A DNA stretch of 64,000 nt, taken from positions 32,153 to 96,152 of the forward strand of contig NZ_CP081125.1 in the NCBI RefSeq assembly GCF_025141935.1. The letters are read 5' to 3'. A model generated the notes under the pieces. It was not told the DNA's origin and did not search any database. It saw only the letters and a program-made list of their open reading frames with translations. The position numbers and the translations under genes were made by a program. Source of the DNA: Sulfitobacter sp. S190. Lineage in GTDB: Bacteria; Pseudomonadota; Alphaproteobacteria; Rhodobacterales; Rhodobacteraceae. Each line of letters opens with the position of its first letter. Within the stretch, counting starts at the first letter, position 1. Positions 50,434 to 57,458 of the stretch are shown here, piece by piece.

Positions 50434-51789
50434 ATGAGCGGTAACCTTGAACAGTTTTTGACAGACCTGTCGCGCGGGCTTGAGCGCACGATGGTCGCCG
50501 TCAACAAAGAACTGACACTACGCCAGCGGATTAAGCGGACTTGGTCAATGCGCCAGTGCTCCCGCTTTCTGAATGTCAGCATCCAATACCTTACGAAGTT
50601 CGCCAACGCGAACGACGACTTCCCGGCGGGTGAATACGTGGGACGCGAGCGCGTCTTCACCCTGGCGGAATTGATGCACATGCGCGCTCTTCTGGCAGCG
50701 TCCGCGAAACGACCCTACGACTACTTGGCCTGGCGAAAGCCGGACGATCCACTTCCAGTCATTTCTTTCGCTAGCCAGAAAGGTGGCACCGCCAAGAGTT
50801 TGAGTGCGGCCCATTTTGCCCAGTATCTTAGCTTGCACTACGGCATGCGTGTCGGAGTTATGGATGCCGACCCCCAAAGCACCATCACGCTCTACTTCGT
50901 AGGCGGCGAGGGGCTTCCGCAAATGCCTGACGAGAACACGGCCTCCATGGTGGATTTTGCCGGTCTTTTTCAATCCGACGAAGCGCCGTTCACGGACCAT
51001 GACGCGGATACACTCGATAGCTTTCTGTTGAAGACCTCTTGGCCAGGGCTCCGCCTTCTACCAGCCCATGGTGAAACGTCTGAAGGTGAAATTCAAATTG
51101 CCCGATTGGTTCGCGAAGCGCCGCCTGGAAAGAGTTTCTACCGGTATCTTCGTGATGCAATCGATCGGTGGAAGGGAGGACATCCGCCCCAGACCGCACC
51201 CAACGAATTGGTTCAGGACGGTAAGGTCGACGTCGAAAAGTTGGATGTTGCTCTGAATGAGACGCTGGATTGCATCATTATCGACTATCAGCCCGCGTTG
51301 ACACTGTTCCAACTGAACAACGTGATTGCCTCTTCATCGCTCGTCATTCCTCAGACAATGAAAGGATTTGATATCGCGACGCTCTCGACTTTCGTCACCG
51401 GCCTGCTCGGTATGCTGCAGCACATCCTTGCGCACGAGCGGATCGAGATAGGTTCAGGTGCGAATATGCTGCTTCCAACCATAGTGCAGCGTTCTAACGC
51501 TCAGGACCTGAACCACATCGGTAACATGTTGGAGCATTGCCCCACTGAAATCCTGCCCGTGTTCTATTTGCGATCCGACGCGATTTCCAACGCATCGGAC
51601 GTCTATCAGTCCGTCTATGAGTACGAGCCGGACACTCCGGGCAAACGCAAGGGCATCAATCGATTCATTGCGAATGCGGATGCGGTCAACGACGCAATCA
51701 TTAGCCGTCTTTGGCCTGGGTTGGAGCGCGGCTATGCCAACGCCTGGATGGATGACTTCTATGACGACGACGGGGAGGACGCAGCATGA
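50434..51789 (+). CDS. repA: RepA, ParA-type partition ATPase of the repABC cassette
   Basis: A 451-residue partition ATPase. The N-terminal ~100 residues hold a MerR-like helix-turn-helix (RQCSRFLNVSIQYLTKFANA); the ATPase begins at PVISFASQKGGTAKS (deviant Walker A KGGTAKS ~116-122) and has DADPQSTITLYF and DCIIIDYQPALTL. The frame is open further upstream (TTG 50275 inside the palindrome), but ATG 50434 matches the family start MSGNLEQFLTDLSRGLE. It overlaps repB by four bases. RepA also represses the operon. Confidence 0.9.
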   Translation: MSGNLEQFLTDLSRGLERTMVAVNKELTLRQRIKRTWSMRQCSRFLNVSIQYLTKFANANDDFPAGEYVGRERVFTLAELMHMRALLAASAKRPYDYLAWRKPDDPLPVISFASQKGGTAKSLSAAHFAQYLSLHYGMRVGVMDADPQSTITLYFVGGEGLPQMPDENTASMVDFAGLFQSDEAPFTDHDADTLDSFLLKTSWPGLRLLPAHGETSEGEIQIARLVREAPPGKSFYRYLRDAIDRWKGGHPPQTAPNELVQDGKVDVEKLDVALNETLDCIIIDYQPALTLFQLNNVIASSSLVIPQTMKGFDIATLSTFVTGLLGMLQHILAHERIEIGSGANMLLPTIVQRSNAQDLNHIGNMLEHCPTEILPVFYLRSDAISNASDVYQSVYEYEPDTPGKRKGINRFIANADAVNDAIISRLWPGLERGYANAWMDDFYDDDGEDAA

Positions 51790-52802
51790 AACGGAGTATC
51801 CCACGTTCTTTGGTCTCAAAGGCCATCAGCCAGTCAACAGAAGACAAACAACTGCCTGATGAAAGTGGGGCGAGCGTTACTTCTGAGGCAGTACCTAAGC
51901 CCTTCAAGGGGGCCGGAAGCGCATGGAAAGCCGGAGCGCTGGCACAGTCACAGGCTGCTGTAGAGCAGAGCAGGGAGCAGCTAGCTGCGGATATTCTGAA
52001 TGGTCGGCATGAACTTACCTTGAGCCCCAGCCAGGTGAGCGATCTACTTGGTTCCGACCGTCGTGAAGACTGGATGGAACAAGAGGCCTTTAAGACGCTC
52101 ATCGAGAGTATCGAGGCGAATGGGCAAGATACTCCCATACTTGTTTGGCCTGAAGACCCGAACTGGATCCCTGACCCTCTTGATCCGACAGGCGTGGACA
52201 ATGTGCCGTTCATCTTACTTACCGGACGGCGACGGCACGCTGCGGCTGTGCAGCTTGACCGGAAGCTTCGAGCGATCCTCGCTCCTCCTGAATTGCGTTC
52301 AGCGCACAACGCCCAATTTGAGATGCTATTTGTACGCTTCAGAGAGAACGAAGCTCGCGAAAATCTCGGTGCTTTCGAGCGCCTGTTGTCCATCGGCGAG
52401 ATGTACAACGCTTTGCAGGATGCGGGAGAAAAGCTGACCGCAGTTGCATTTGCTGCACGCATTGGTGTTCACGAGAGTATAGTGTCCCGCGCACGCGCAG
52501 TTTTTGCGTCGAAAGACGAAATCTTGAACACGTTCAAGAATGCGTATGAGCTGAGTTTTCGGGACCTTCAGGCGGCTCTGGCTAGCCTTGAGTCCAAACC
52601 GAAAGCGTCTGCTAGAAAGGCAGCTACCAAGCTCACGGCAAAACGCAAGGTGGGCAATCGCAACCTAACGCTGACATCGGCGAACGGGAGTCTCTCGGTC
52701 AAGGCGTCGGGTGTGCCGATCAGTAAGGTTCAACTCGAGGAGCTGAGCGACCTGATCGCGGAGTACTTGAACAAGAACAAGGAGGAGCCGTCAAAGGAGT
52801 GA
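51786..52802 (+). CDS. repB: RepB, ParB-type centromere-binding protein
   Basis: A 338-residue protein: flexible N terminus (MKRSIPRSLVSKAI), ParB/Srx-like domain (FKTLIESIEANGQDTPILVWP; PFILLTGRRRHAAAVQLDRKL, RENEARENLGAFERLLSIGEM) and an HTH (TAVAFAARIGVHESIVSRARAVFA). A lysine-rich C terminus follows. It overlaps repA (ATGA). The gene itself contains the second parS-like site. RepB should bind those sites and load RepA for partition. Confidence 0.92.
   Translation: MKRSIPRSLVSKAISQSTEDKQLPDESGASVTSEAVPKPFKGAGSAWKAGALAQSQAAVEQSREQLAADILNGRHELTLSPSQVSDLLGSDRREDWMEQEAFKTLIESIEANGQDTPILVWPEDPNWIPDPLDPTGVDNVPFILLTGRRRHAAAVQLDRKLRAILAPPELRSAHNAQFEMLFVRFRENEARENLGAFERLLSIGEMYNALQDAGEKLTAVAFAARIGVHESIVSRARAVFASKDEILNTFKNAYELSFRDLQAALASLESKPKASARKAATKLTAKRKVGNRNLTLTSANGSLSVKASGVPISKVQLEELSDLIAEYLNKNKEEPSKE
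52522..52539. promoter_or_regulatory. parS: parS-like palindrome, site 2 (inside repB)
   Basis: TCTTGAACA-CGTTCAAGA matches site 1 at 17 of 18 bases, the single difference being at the centre. It lies in codons for EILNTFKN of RepB, so the sequence is kept despite coding constraint. Confidence 0.7.
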
Positions 52803-52867
52803 TCCCTTGAAAGGCATCTCTGTATTGAGGCAACGAGCAAGAGGACGAACAAGTGACCTAAAGGCAA

Positions 52868-52918
52868 AAGAAAAGCCCCCAAGCTGAGGGCCTGAGAGCT
52901 GATCTTATCGGTTTGGTC
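52868..52918 (-). ncRNA. ctRNA: antisense RNA controlling repC
   Basis: Between repB and repC the minus strand carries a perfect promoter and, ~50 bases on, an intrinsic terminator: stem GCCCTC/GGGGGC (52891-52886, 52880-52875; one G-U) with AGCTT loop and a TTTT run (52874-52871). The short transcript would be antisense to the repC leader, as in other RepABC plasmids, where it sets copy number and incompatibility. The ends are predicted to within a few bases. Confidence 0.85.
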
Positions 52919-52924
52919 GCCATC

Positions 52925-52953
52925 AAGATAAGTCTCTCATGAATCTCTGTCAA
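52925..52953 (-). promoter_or_regulatory. Promoter of the ctRNA
   Basis: On the minus strand TTGACA (52953-52948), a 17-base spacer and TATCTT (52930-52925): an almost consensus sigma70 promoter, as expected for a strong constitutive antisense RNA. Confidence 0.85.
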
Positions 52954-53017
52954 CGATGAACGCTTCTGAGCGAACGGGTTTCTTTTGCCTCTAAAAAACC
53001 GGAGGTGAAATACAGGC

Positions 53018-54307
53018 ATGACACAGACAGGTTGGCGCAAGCCGACACCGGGTCTTGGCGTAGCAGAACAGCTCGCTCAAGCCGGTGAACGGAAATCTAT
53101 ACCCAAACACGAGGCGTTCGTCGCCGTGAAGCGCGTCGGCGCCTATATCGGGCTGAAGGCCAGCGATCTGATGCTGCTCGACACGCTGGGGGCATTCACA
53201 CAGCCCCAGGATTGGGAAGAGCGCAGGCGGCCGATCGTCTGGGCGTCCAACGCTTACCTTATGGAGCAGACGGGCTTTTCCCTCTCAGCCCTTAAGCGCC
53301 ACGCACGGCGCCTGGCCGAAGTTGGCGTGATCGCGTTCAAAGACAGCCCCAATGGCAAACGCTGGGGCAGACGAAACCCGGACGGTCACATCATCGAGGC
53401 CTATGGCTTCGATCTGTCACCCATGGCGGCCCGTGTCGAGGAGTTCACCGAGCTCTACGGGCACATCCAGGCCGAGCGGGCGCTCTGTCAGCGCCTGAAG
53501 CGTCAGATCACCGTAGCGCGCCGGATGATCCGCGCGCGGATCGAGGCGGCGCTTCAGGCCGACCTCAGCGGCGCATGGGCGCGGTATCTGGAGCGCTTCG
53601 AAGGCCTCCTGAGCCGTCTTCCGCGGGCCAATGCGGCCTCCGAGACGCTCGAGCAAATCCTCAGCTGGTTCACTGAGCTGCAGCAGCGAGTCGAGCAGGC
53701 CTATCTCAAGGCAGTTCGCGCGGATGAAGTCGTGGAGAACCCGGCAACAACAGAGGTACAAGTCACCGAGAAGATTCAAGAAATGAACCCCAAGGAGGTC
53801 ATTTCCGAACCTCATATACTAATTACAAAACAACTAGATCCTGTAATTAGTAGTTGCTCAGAAAAAGAGCAAGCGGCGGGCGTGGCACCCGAAAGACCGA
53901 CCGTGGTGCCAGTGGAGAGGCCGGAACAGAAAGAGCAGGGAACTGAGGCGACAAAACTGGCCCGAGGCGTGGCTGTGGATGTGGCGACCGTCATGCAAGC
54001 CTGTCCGGAATTCGCGTTTTGGGCGCGGAACATGGGTGGATACCTGAGGGATTGGGGTGATTTGTACCGGATTGCCGGCGATCTCAAGAAGATCATTGGA
54101 ATCTCGGACCACGCCTGGCTGGCGGCCCAGGAGGCGATGGGCAAACAGATGGCCGCGGCAGCCATGGCGCTGGTCTTCGACAAGCACGCCAAGGGCGAGA
54201 TCGCCTCAGCGGGTGGCTATCTGCGCGGCATGACGGAGAAAGCCGGGGCAGGGGAGCTGCATCTGGAACGGAGTTTCTATGGCAGGCTCAGCGGACAGGC
54301 GGCGTAA
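53018..54307 (+). CDS. repC: RepC replication initiator
   Basis: A 429-residue initiator: RKSIPKHEAFVAVKRVGAYIGLKASDLMLLDTLGAF, RRPIVWASNAYLMEQTGFSLSALKRHARRLAEVGVI (winged-helix DNA-binding half) and the conserved C-terminal AFWARNMGGYLRDWGDLYRIAGDLKKIIGIS. RepC binds the origin located inside its own gene, where a sharply AT-rich stretch is present here (53810-53860). The length is normal for the family. The antisense RNA upstream is expected to control it. Confidence 0.95.
   Translation: MTQTGWRKPTPGLGVAEQLAQAGERKSIPKHEAFVAVKRVGAYIGLKASDLMLLDTLGAFTQPQDWEERRRPIVWASNAYLMEQTGFSLSALKRHARRLAEVGVIAFKDSPNGKRWGRRNPDGHIIEAYGFDLSPMAARVEEFTELYGHIQAERALCQRLKRQITVARRMIRARIEAALQADLSGAWARYLERFEGLLSRLPRANAASETLEQILSWFTELQQRVEQAYLKAVRADEVVENPATTEVQVTEKIQEMNPKEVISEPHILITKQLDPVISSCSEKEQAAGVAPERPTVVPVERPEQKEQGTEATKLARGVAVDVATVMQACPEFAFWARNMGGYLRDWGDLYRIAGDLKKIIGISDHAWLAAQEAMGKQMAAAAMALVFDKHAKGEIASAGGYLRGMTEKAGAGELHLERSFYGRLSGQAA
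53810..53860. other. oriV: AT-rich repeat inside repC, candidate replication origin (oriV)
   Basis: Within GC-rich repC, 53810-53860 is distinctly AT-rich and contains the dyad ACTAATTACA/TGTAATTAGT (53818-53827, 53842-53851) and CAACTA/TAGTTG (53831-53836, 53851-53856). In RepABC plasmids the origin lies in an AT-rich segment in the middle of repC, so this is the best candidate. Confidence 0.6.
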
Positions 54308-54319
54308 TGGCGCTGGCGA

Positions 54320-55450
54320 TCAGAGACCCGCGGCCTTGGTCAGGTTCACCCGGAACCGGTCCCTTCGGCGCTGGTAGCGGCGGGTCATCTCAGCCGAGGC
54401 ATGCCCGAGGTGCTTCTGAACGTAGCGCTCGTCGACTTCAGCTGAGCTGGCGAGACCGGCGCGCAGCGAATGACCGGAGAAGAGCGCCAGGCGGTCTTTT
54501 TCAGGCAGTTCGGAGCGGATGCCCGCGTCCAGGACCGTGCGCTTGATGAGCCGCGCGACATGCTTGTCGTTCAGCCTCGTCTCAGATGCGCGCTTGCCGT
54601 CCCGCGAGGTGCCAACAAAGACCGGACCGAAGTCGATTTTCGCGAAGTGCAGCCATTGCTCGAGCGCATGCACAGGGCAGGTGGAGTCGGACGATCCGCG
54701 GCCGATCTCGACCTCGCGCCAGCCGGTCTTGGCATTCAGCGTGAGCACCGCACCATCGTCGAGGATCTCAACCCAGCCGCCGCTATCGGGCGTATCGTCT
54801 TTCCCGACATCCAAGCTGACGATTTCCGAGCGACGGAGACCGCCGGCATAGCCCAGAAGCAGGATCGCCCGGTCACGCAACCCACGCAGATCGAAGGGCA
54901 GGGTGGCCACCATCGCCAGGATGTCTTCCGGCAGGATCGCTTCCTTCTGCACCGGGGGTCGCGCGTGCTTTCGTTTGATGCCGGCGAGCACGGTCGAGAT
55001 GTGGCGGTTCTTCCGATCGAGGGTGAAGCCACGCTGCGTCGCGTTCCAGGCCAGGCCGGAAAGCCGACGGTCAATGGTACTCACAGAGAGGGCAGGGGAC
55101 CCGTTCGACGGCGCGGCCAGATCGGTCAGATAGAGGCCGATCATCTCGGGCGAGGGGGGCAGAGGGTCCGTGCCCCTCAACCTGCACCAGCGAGCGAAGT
55201 GCTTCCAGTCCGCAGCGTAGGCCTTGTTGGTGTTCTCGGCGGTGGAAGCTTTGGCATAGTCACGGGCCGTGTCGACTAAGCGATCGAGCGTGCCGGATCC
55301 GGCGACGTGGGCGGGCAGGGCGATGCCTGGCTCTTCCGGAGGCACGCTCTCGTCGTGCTCATCAATGTTCGGCGCGTCATGGGACGCTGAGCTCGTAATC
55401 TCAGCCTCAAGGGCTGATTTGGTACCGTTATTTATGAGATTCCGCGCCAT
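54320..55450 (-). CDS. Tyrosine site-specific recombinase
   Basis: A 376-residue integrase: an N-terminal SAM-like DNA-binding domain (SGTLDRLVDTARDYAKASTAENTNKAYAADWKHFARWCRLRG) and a catalytic domain with Arg in GGLRRSEIVSL, HSLRAGLAS (HxxR), GHAS (His) and the nucleophilic Tyr in RRYQRRRDRF. An N-terminal extension of ~45 residues is acidic. It may resolve plasmid multimers or integrate the element. It is convergent with repC and divergent from the DUF1403 gene across an inverted repeat. Confidence 0.9.
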   Translation of the reverse strand: MARNLINNGTKSALEAEITSSASHDAPNIDEHDESVPPEEPGIALPAHVAGSGTLDRLVDTARDYAKASTAENTNKAYAADWKHFARWCRLRGTDPLPPSPEMIGLYLTDLAAPSNGSPALSVSTIDRRLSGLAWNATQRGFTLDRKNRHISTVLAGIKRKHARPPVQKEAILPEDILAMVATLPFDLRGLRDRAILLLGYAGGLRRSEIVSLDVGKDDTPDSGGWVEILDDGAVLTLNAKTGWREVEIGRGSSDSTCPVHALEQWLHFAKIDFGPVFVGTSRDGKRASETRLNDKHVARLIKRTVLDAGIRSELPEKDRLALFSGHSLRAGLASSAEVDERYVQKHLGHASAEMTRRYQRRRDRFRVNLTKAAGL

Positions 55451-55470
55451 CTTCGCAGCCTATCTCTTAT

Positions 55471-55497
55471 TGTCCGATAAGGCAACCTTATTGGACA
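55471..55497. repeat. Inverted repeat TGTCCGATAAGG-N3-CCTTATTGGACA
   Basis: Twelve-base arms with one mismatch (55471-55482, 55486-55497) in the region between the recombinase and DUF1403 genes. CTTATTG also recurs as a direct repeat (55466-55472, 55487-55493). It could be the recombinase core site or its operator. Confidence 0.5.
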
Positions 55498-55574
55498 TAG
55501 CAGACACCCGCAGGGTGGGGCGGTTACCACCGTATATTGTGGACGAAAGCGCCGTGGCGAGGTAGTCTTGTGGC

Positions 55575-56453
55575 ATGGCATACGCCGCTGACAGCTTCGA
55601 CACACTACCCCGGATGCCGACCTGGGTCACCTCGGCGCGGCCCGAAGCCCCTGAAGATGTGGCGTTTTTGTCGGGGGCTGCCCTGAACCATCTGCATCTT
55701 GTGTTGCGCCGGGCCGACGTCCCCCAGACCTTGCTCCGGGCGCGGCTGGCATTGCGCGCCGCGGAGGCCTGCGTGACGCACCAGGGACGCCCGGAACTGG
55801 CGGCTGAATTGCGGGATGCAGTGGCATTCCTACAGCCGGGTGACAGTCCGGGTCCCGCTGGCGAAATCTATCTGTCATGGCGGCGAGCCGTCGAGCGCCC
55901 GGTCTCGGTGAAAGGGCTACATCGCGCGCTACCAAATCTCGATCCGAGCCAGATTGCCGCCTGGCTGGACACAGGGCAGGGGACGCCGGTCGCGCGGGCT
56001 GCGGCCGTGTGTCATGCCATGATCGAGGAGCGTCCACGAGACCACACCTCGTCACTGCTGCTCGCAAATGTGGCATTAGCACAAGCGCTCGGGTGGAGTC
56101 ATGTCGTGCCGCTGCTGGCGATCGGTCTGAAGCGTGGCGAAGTGCGGAATGCCGGCGACGACCTGCATCTGGCGTGTCATCGGGCGATCGTGACGGCAGC
56201 GACCGAGGCAACACGGGAGGGCGCTGATTTGGCCCGCTGCGCCGCGCGCTTGAAAGAGGTCGCGCCGAAGCTCCGGGCAAGGGGATCCGATGAGGCTGTC
56301 GCGCTGTTCCTGGACCGGGACGCGGTCGCGCCGGCGGCACTGACATCGCTGCGGTCCGATCGCGCGGCACGCCGGTTCTGTGATCGACTGGTGGAGCTCG
56401 GCGCCGTGCGCGAGCTGACCGGGCGCGACACGTTCCGGCTCTATGGGTTATGA
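55575..56453 (+). CDS. DUF1403-family protein
   Basis: A 292-residue alpha-helical protein. MPTWVTSARPEAPEDVAFLSGAALNHLHLVLR, LRARLALRAAEACVTHQGRPE and VARAAAVCHAMIEERPRDHTS match my memory of DUF1403, found in alphaproteobacteria and often on plasmids, with no known function. It overlaps nothing but lies 64 bases before the scpB-like gene, suggesting an operon. Confidence 0.78.
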   Translation: MAYAADSFDTLPRMPTWVTSARPEAPEDVAFLSGAALNHLHLVLRRADVPQTLLRARLALRAAEACVTHQGRPELAAELRDAVAFLQPGDSPGPAGEIYLSWRRAVERPVSVKGLHRALPNLDPSQIAAWLDTGQGTPVARAAAVCHAMIEERPRDHTSSLLLANVALAQALGWSHVVPLLAIGLKRGEVRNAGDDLHLACHRAIVTAATEATREGADLARCAARLKEVAPKLRARGSDEAVALFLDRDAVAPAALTSLRSDRAARRFCDRLVELGAVRELTGRDTFRLYGL

Positions 56454-56517
56454 GCATGGCCAGCAAAAGTGGGTACCGGTTTCGCGGTTCGGCCATGCGA
56501 CCAACGAGAGGCCTGTG

Positions 56518-57132
56518 ATGGCGAAGGACCACGCAGACCAGGCGCTAGACCGGGAGCTGGACGAGCTACCCGCGGACCTGCGATGGCGCGAATGGATGCG
56601 CCGGATTGAAGCTGTGCTTTTTGCTTCCGCGTCACCCGTGCCGCGCGAGGACCTCGCTCGGGTGGTGGGGCAGGGGGCCTCGATCGATCTGTTGATCGAC
56701 GATCTGATGGCAGACCTTGAAGGACGTTCCTTTGAAGTGGCCAAGGTGGCCGGTGGTTGGATGCTGCGGACGCGGCCGGCCTATGCGGCGGCGATCCGGA
56801 CCGCGGCGGATGTCAGCGATCAGGATCTCAATCTGCGCGAATACGATGTGGCCGTTCTGGCCGCCATTGCCTATCACCAGCCGGTCACGCGGGACGGTCT
56901 CAAGGATATCTTCGGCAAGGAGATAAGCCGCGATCTGATCGGCCGCTTGCATGCCCACGGTCTCATCGGCACGGGACCACGATCCCCGCGGCGCGGCGCA
57001 CCCTACACCTATGTGACAACCGAGCAGTTCCTAGTCGCTTTTGATCTAGAGTCGCTCCAGGACTTGCCGGACCGGGAGCAGCTCGAGGATGCGGGGCTTG
57101 CAGGTGAAGGACCACAAGTCGCTTTCGGCTAG
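56518..57132 (+). CDS. scpB: ScpB-like condensin/segregation subunit
   Basis: About 204 residues with the ScpB double winged-helix pattern: WRRIEAVLFASASPVPREDLARVVG, FEVAKVAGGWMLRTRPAYAAAI, DLNLREYDVAVLAAIAYHQPVTRDGLKDIFGKEISRDLIGRL and RRGAPYTYVTTEQFLVAF. ScpB normally works with SMC and ScpA, which are not seen here. An upstream in-frame ATG (56443) lies within the DUF1403 gene; ATG 56518 is preferred. A copy carried on a plasmid beside partition genes may help segregation. Confidence 0.82.
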   Translation: MAKDHADQALDRELDELPADLRWREWMRRIEAVLFASASPVPREDLARVVGQGASIDLLIDDLMADLEGRSFEVAKVAGGWMLRTRPAYAAAIRTAADVSDQDLNLREYDVAVLAAIAYHQPVTRDGLKDIFGKEISRDLIGRLHAHGLIGTGPRSPRRGAPYTYVTTEQFLVAFDLESLQDLPDREQLEDAGLAGEGPQVAFG

Positions 57133-57249
57133 TCTGTTGTCGGTGTTGTTGGGTGCAAAGGCTCTGTGTGAGCACTGTTTTCCTCATATGCTTTCGAGTC
57201 TTGCCGGTTTCTGTTGCCGATGCCTGACGCGAATTCGGTCGTTCTGCTT

Positions 57250-57458
57250 ATCGTTTCATTCGCCGTGCAACGATTCATGTGGCGTGACAGAAATAGTCGC
57301 AATTTCAATATGATAATCGTTTCGGCCATTTCACGAAGTCGGCTTTTGCTTCCTAACCCAAGAATCGTTTCAAAATCCGTGAAGCGAAAACTTGCATCGA
57401 GGAAAAATGTATGTGTATCAATATTCTAATCGTTTCAAACTTGCGGAATATCGTTTCA
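57250..57458 (+). repeat. Five ATCGTTTC(A/G) direct repeats upstream of the Fic gene
   Basis: Copies at 57250-57258, 57316-57324 (last base G), 57364-57372, 57429-57437 and 57450-57458, all in the same orientation, fill the AT-rich 325-base gap between scpB and the Fic gene. The last copy ends on the A of the start codon. The regular motif suggests an operator array, perhaps for the HTH domain of the Fic protein itself. Confidence 0.7.

Larger units (their letters stand above)
52862..52990 (+). repeat. Long-range inverted repeat framing the ctRNA, repC leader structure
   Basis: AGGCAAAAGAAA (52862-52873) and TTTCTTTTGCCT (52979-52990) are perfect 12-base complements that flank the antisense region, the second arm lying just before the repC ribosome-binding site (GGAGG 53001-53005). 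In the mRNA they could close a large stem whose formation depends on ctRNA binding, hiding or exposing repC translation signals. Confidence 0.6.

Noticed and set aside
52858..53040. A 60-codon minus-strand frame over the repB-repC gap
   Set aside because: It coincides with the ctRNA promoter and terminator, and extends into repC; the RNA explanation is stronger.
54470..55279. A 269-codon plus-strand frame opposite the recombinase
   Set aside because: The minus strand encodes a full tyrosine recombinase with catalytic residues.
56463..56490. AAAAGTGG...CCGGTTTCGCG stretch resembling a Rhizobiales intergenic repeat
   Set aside because: Only one copy is present in the window and it overlaps the DUF1403-scpB junction; similarity from memory is too weak to call a repeat.
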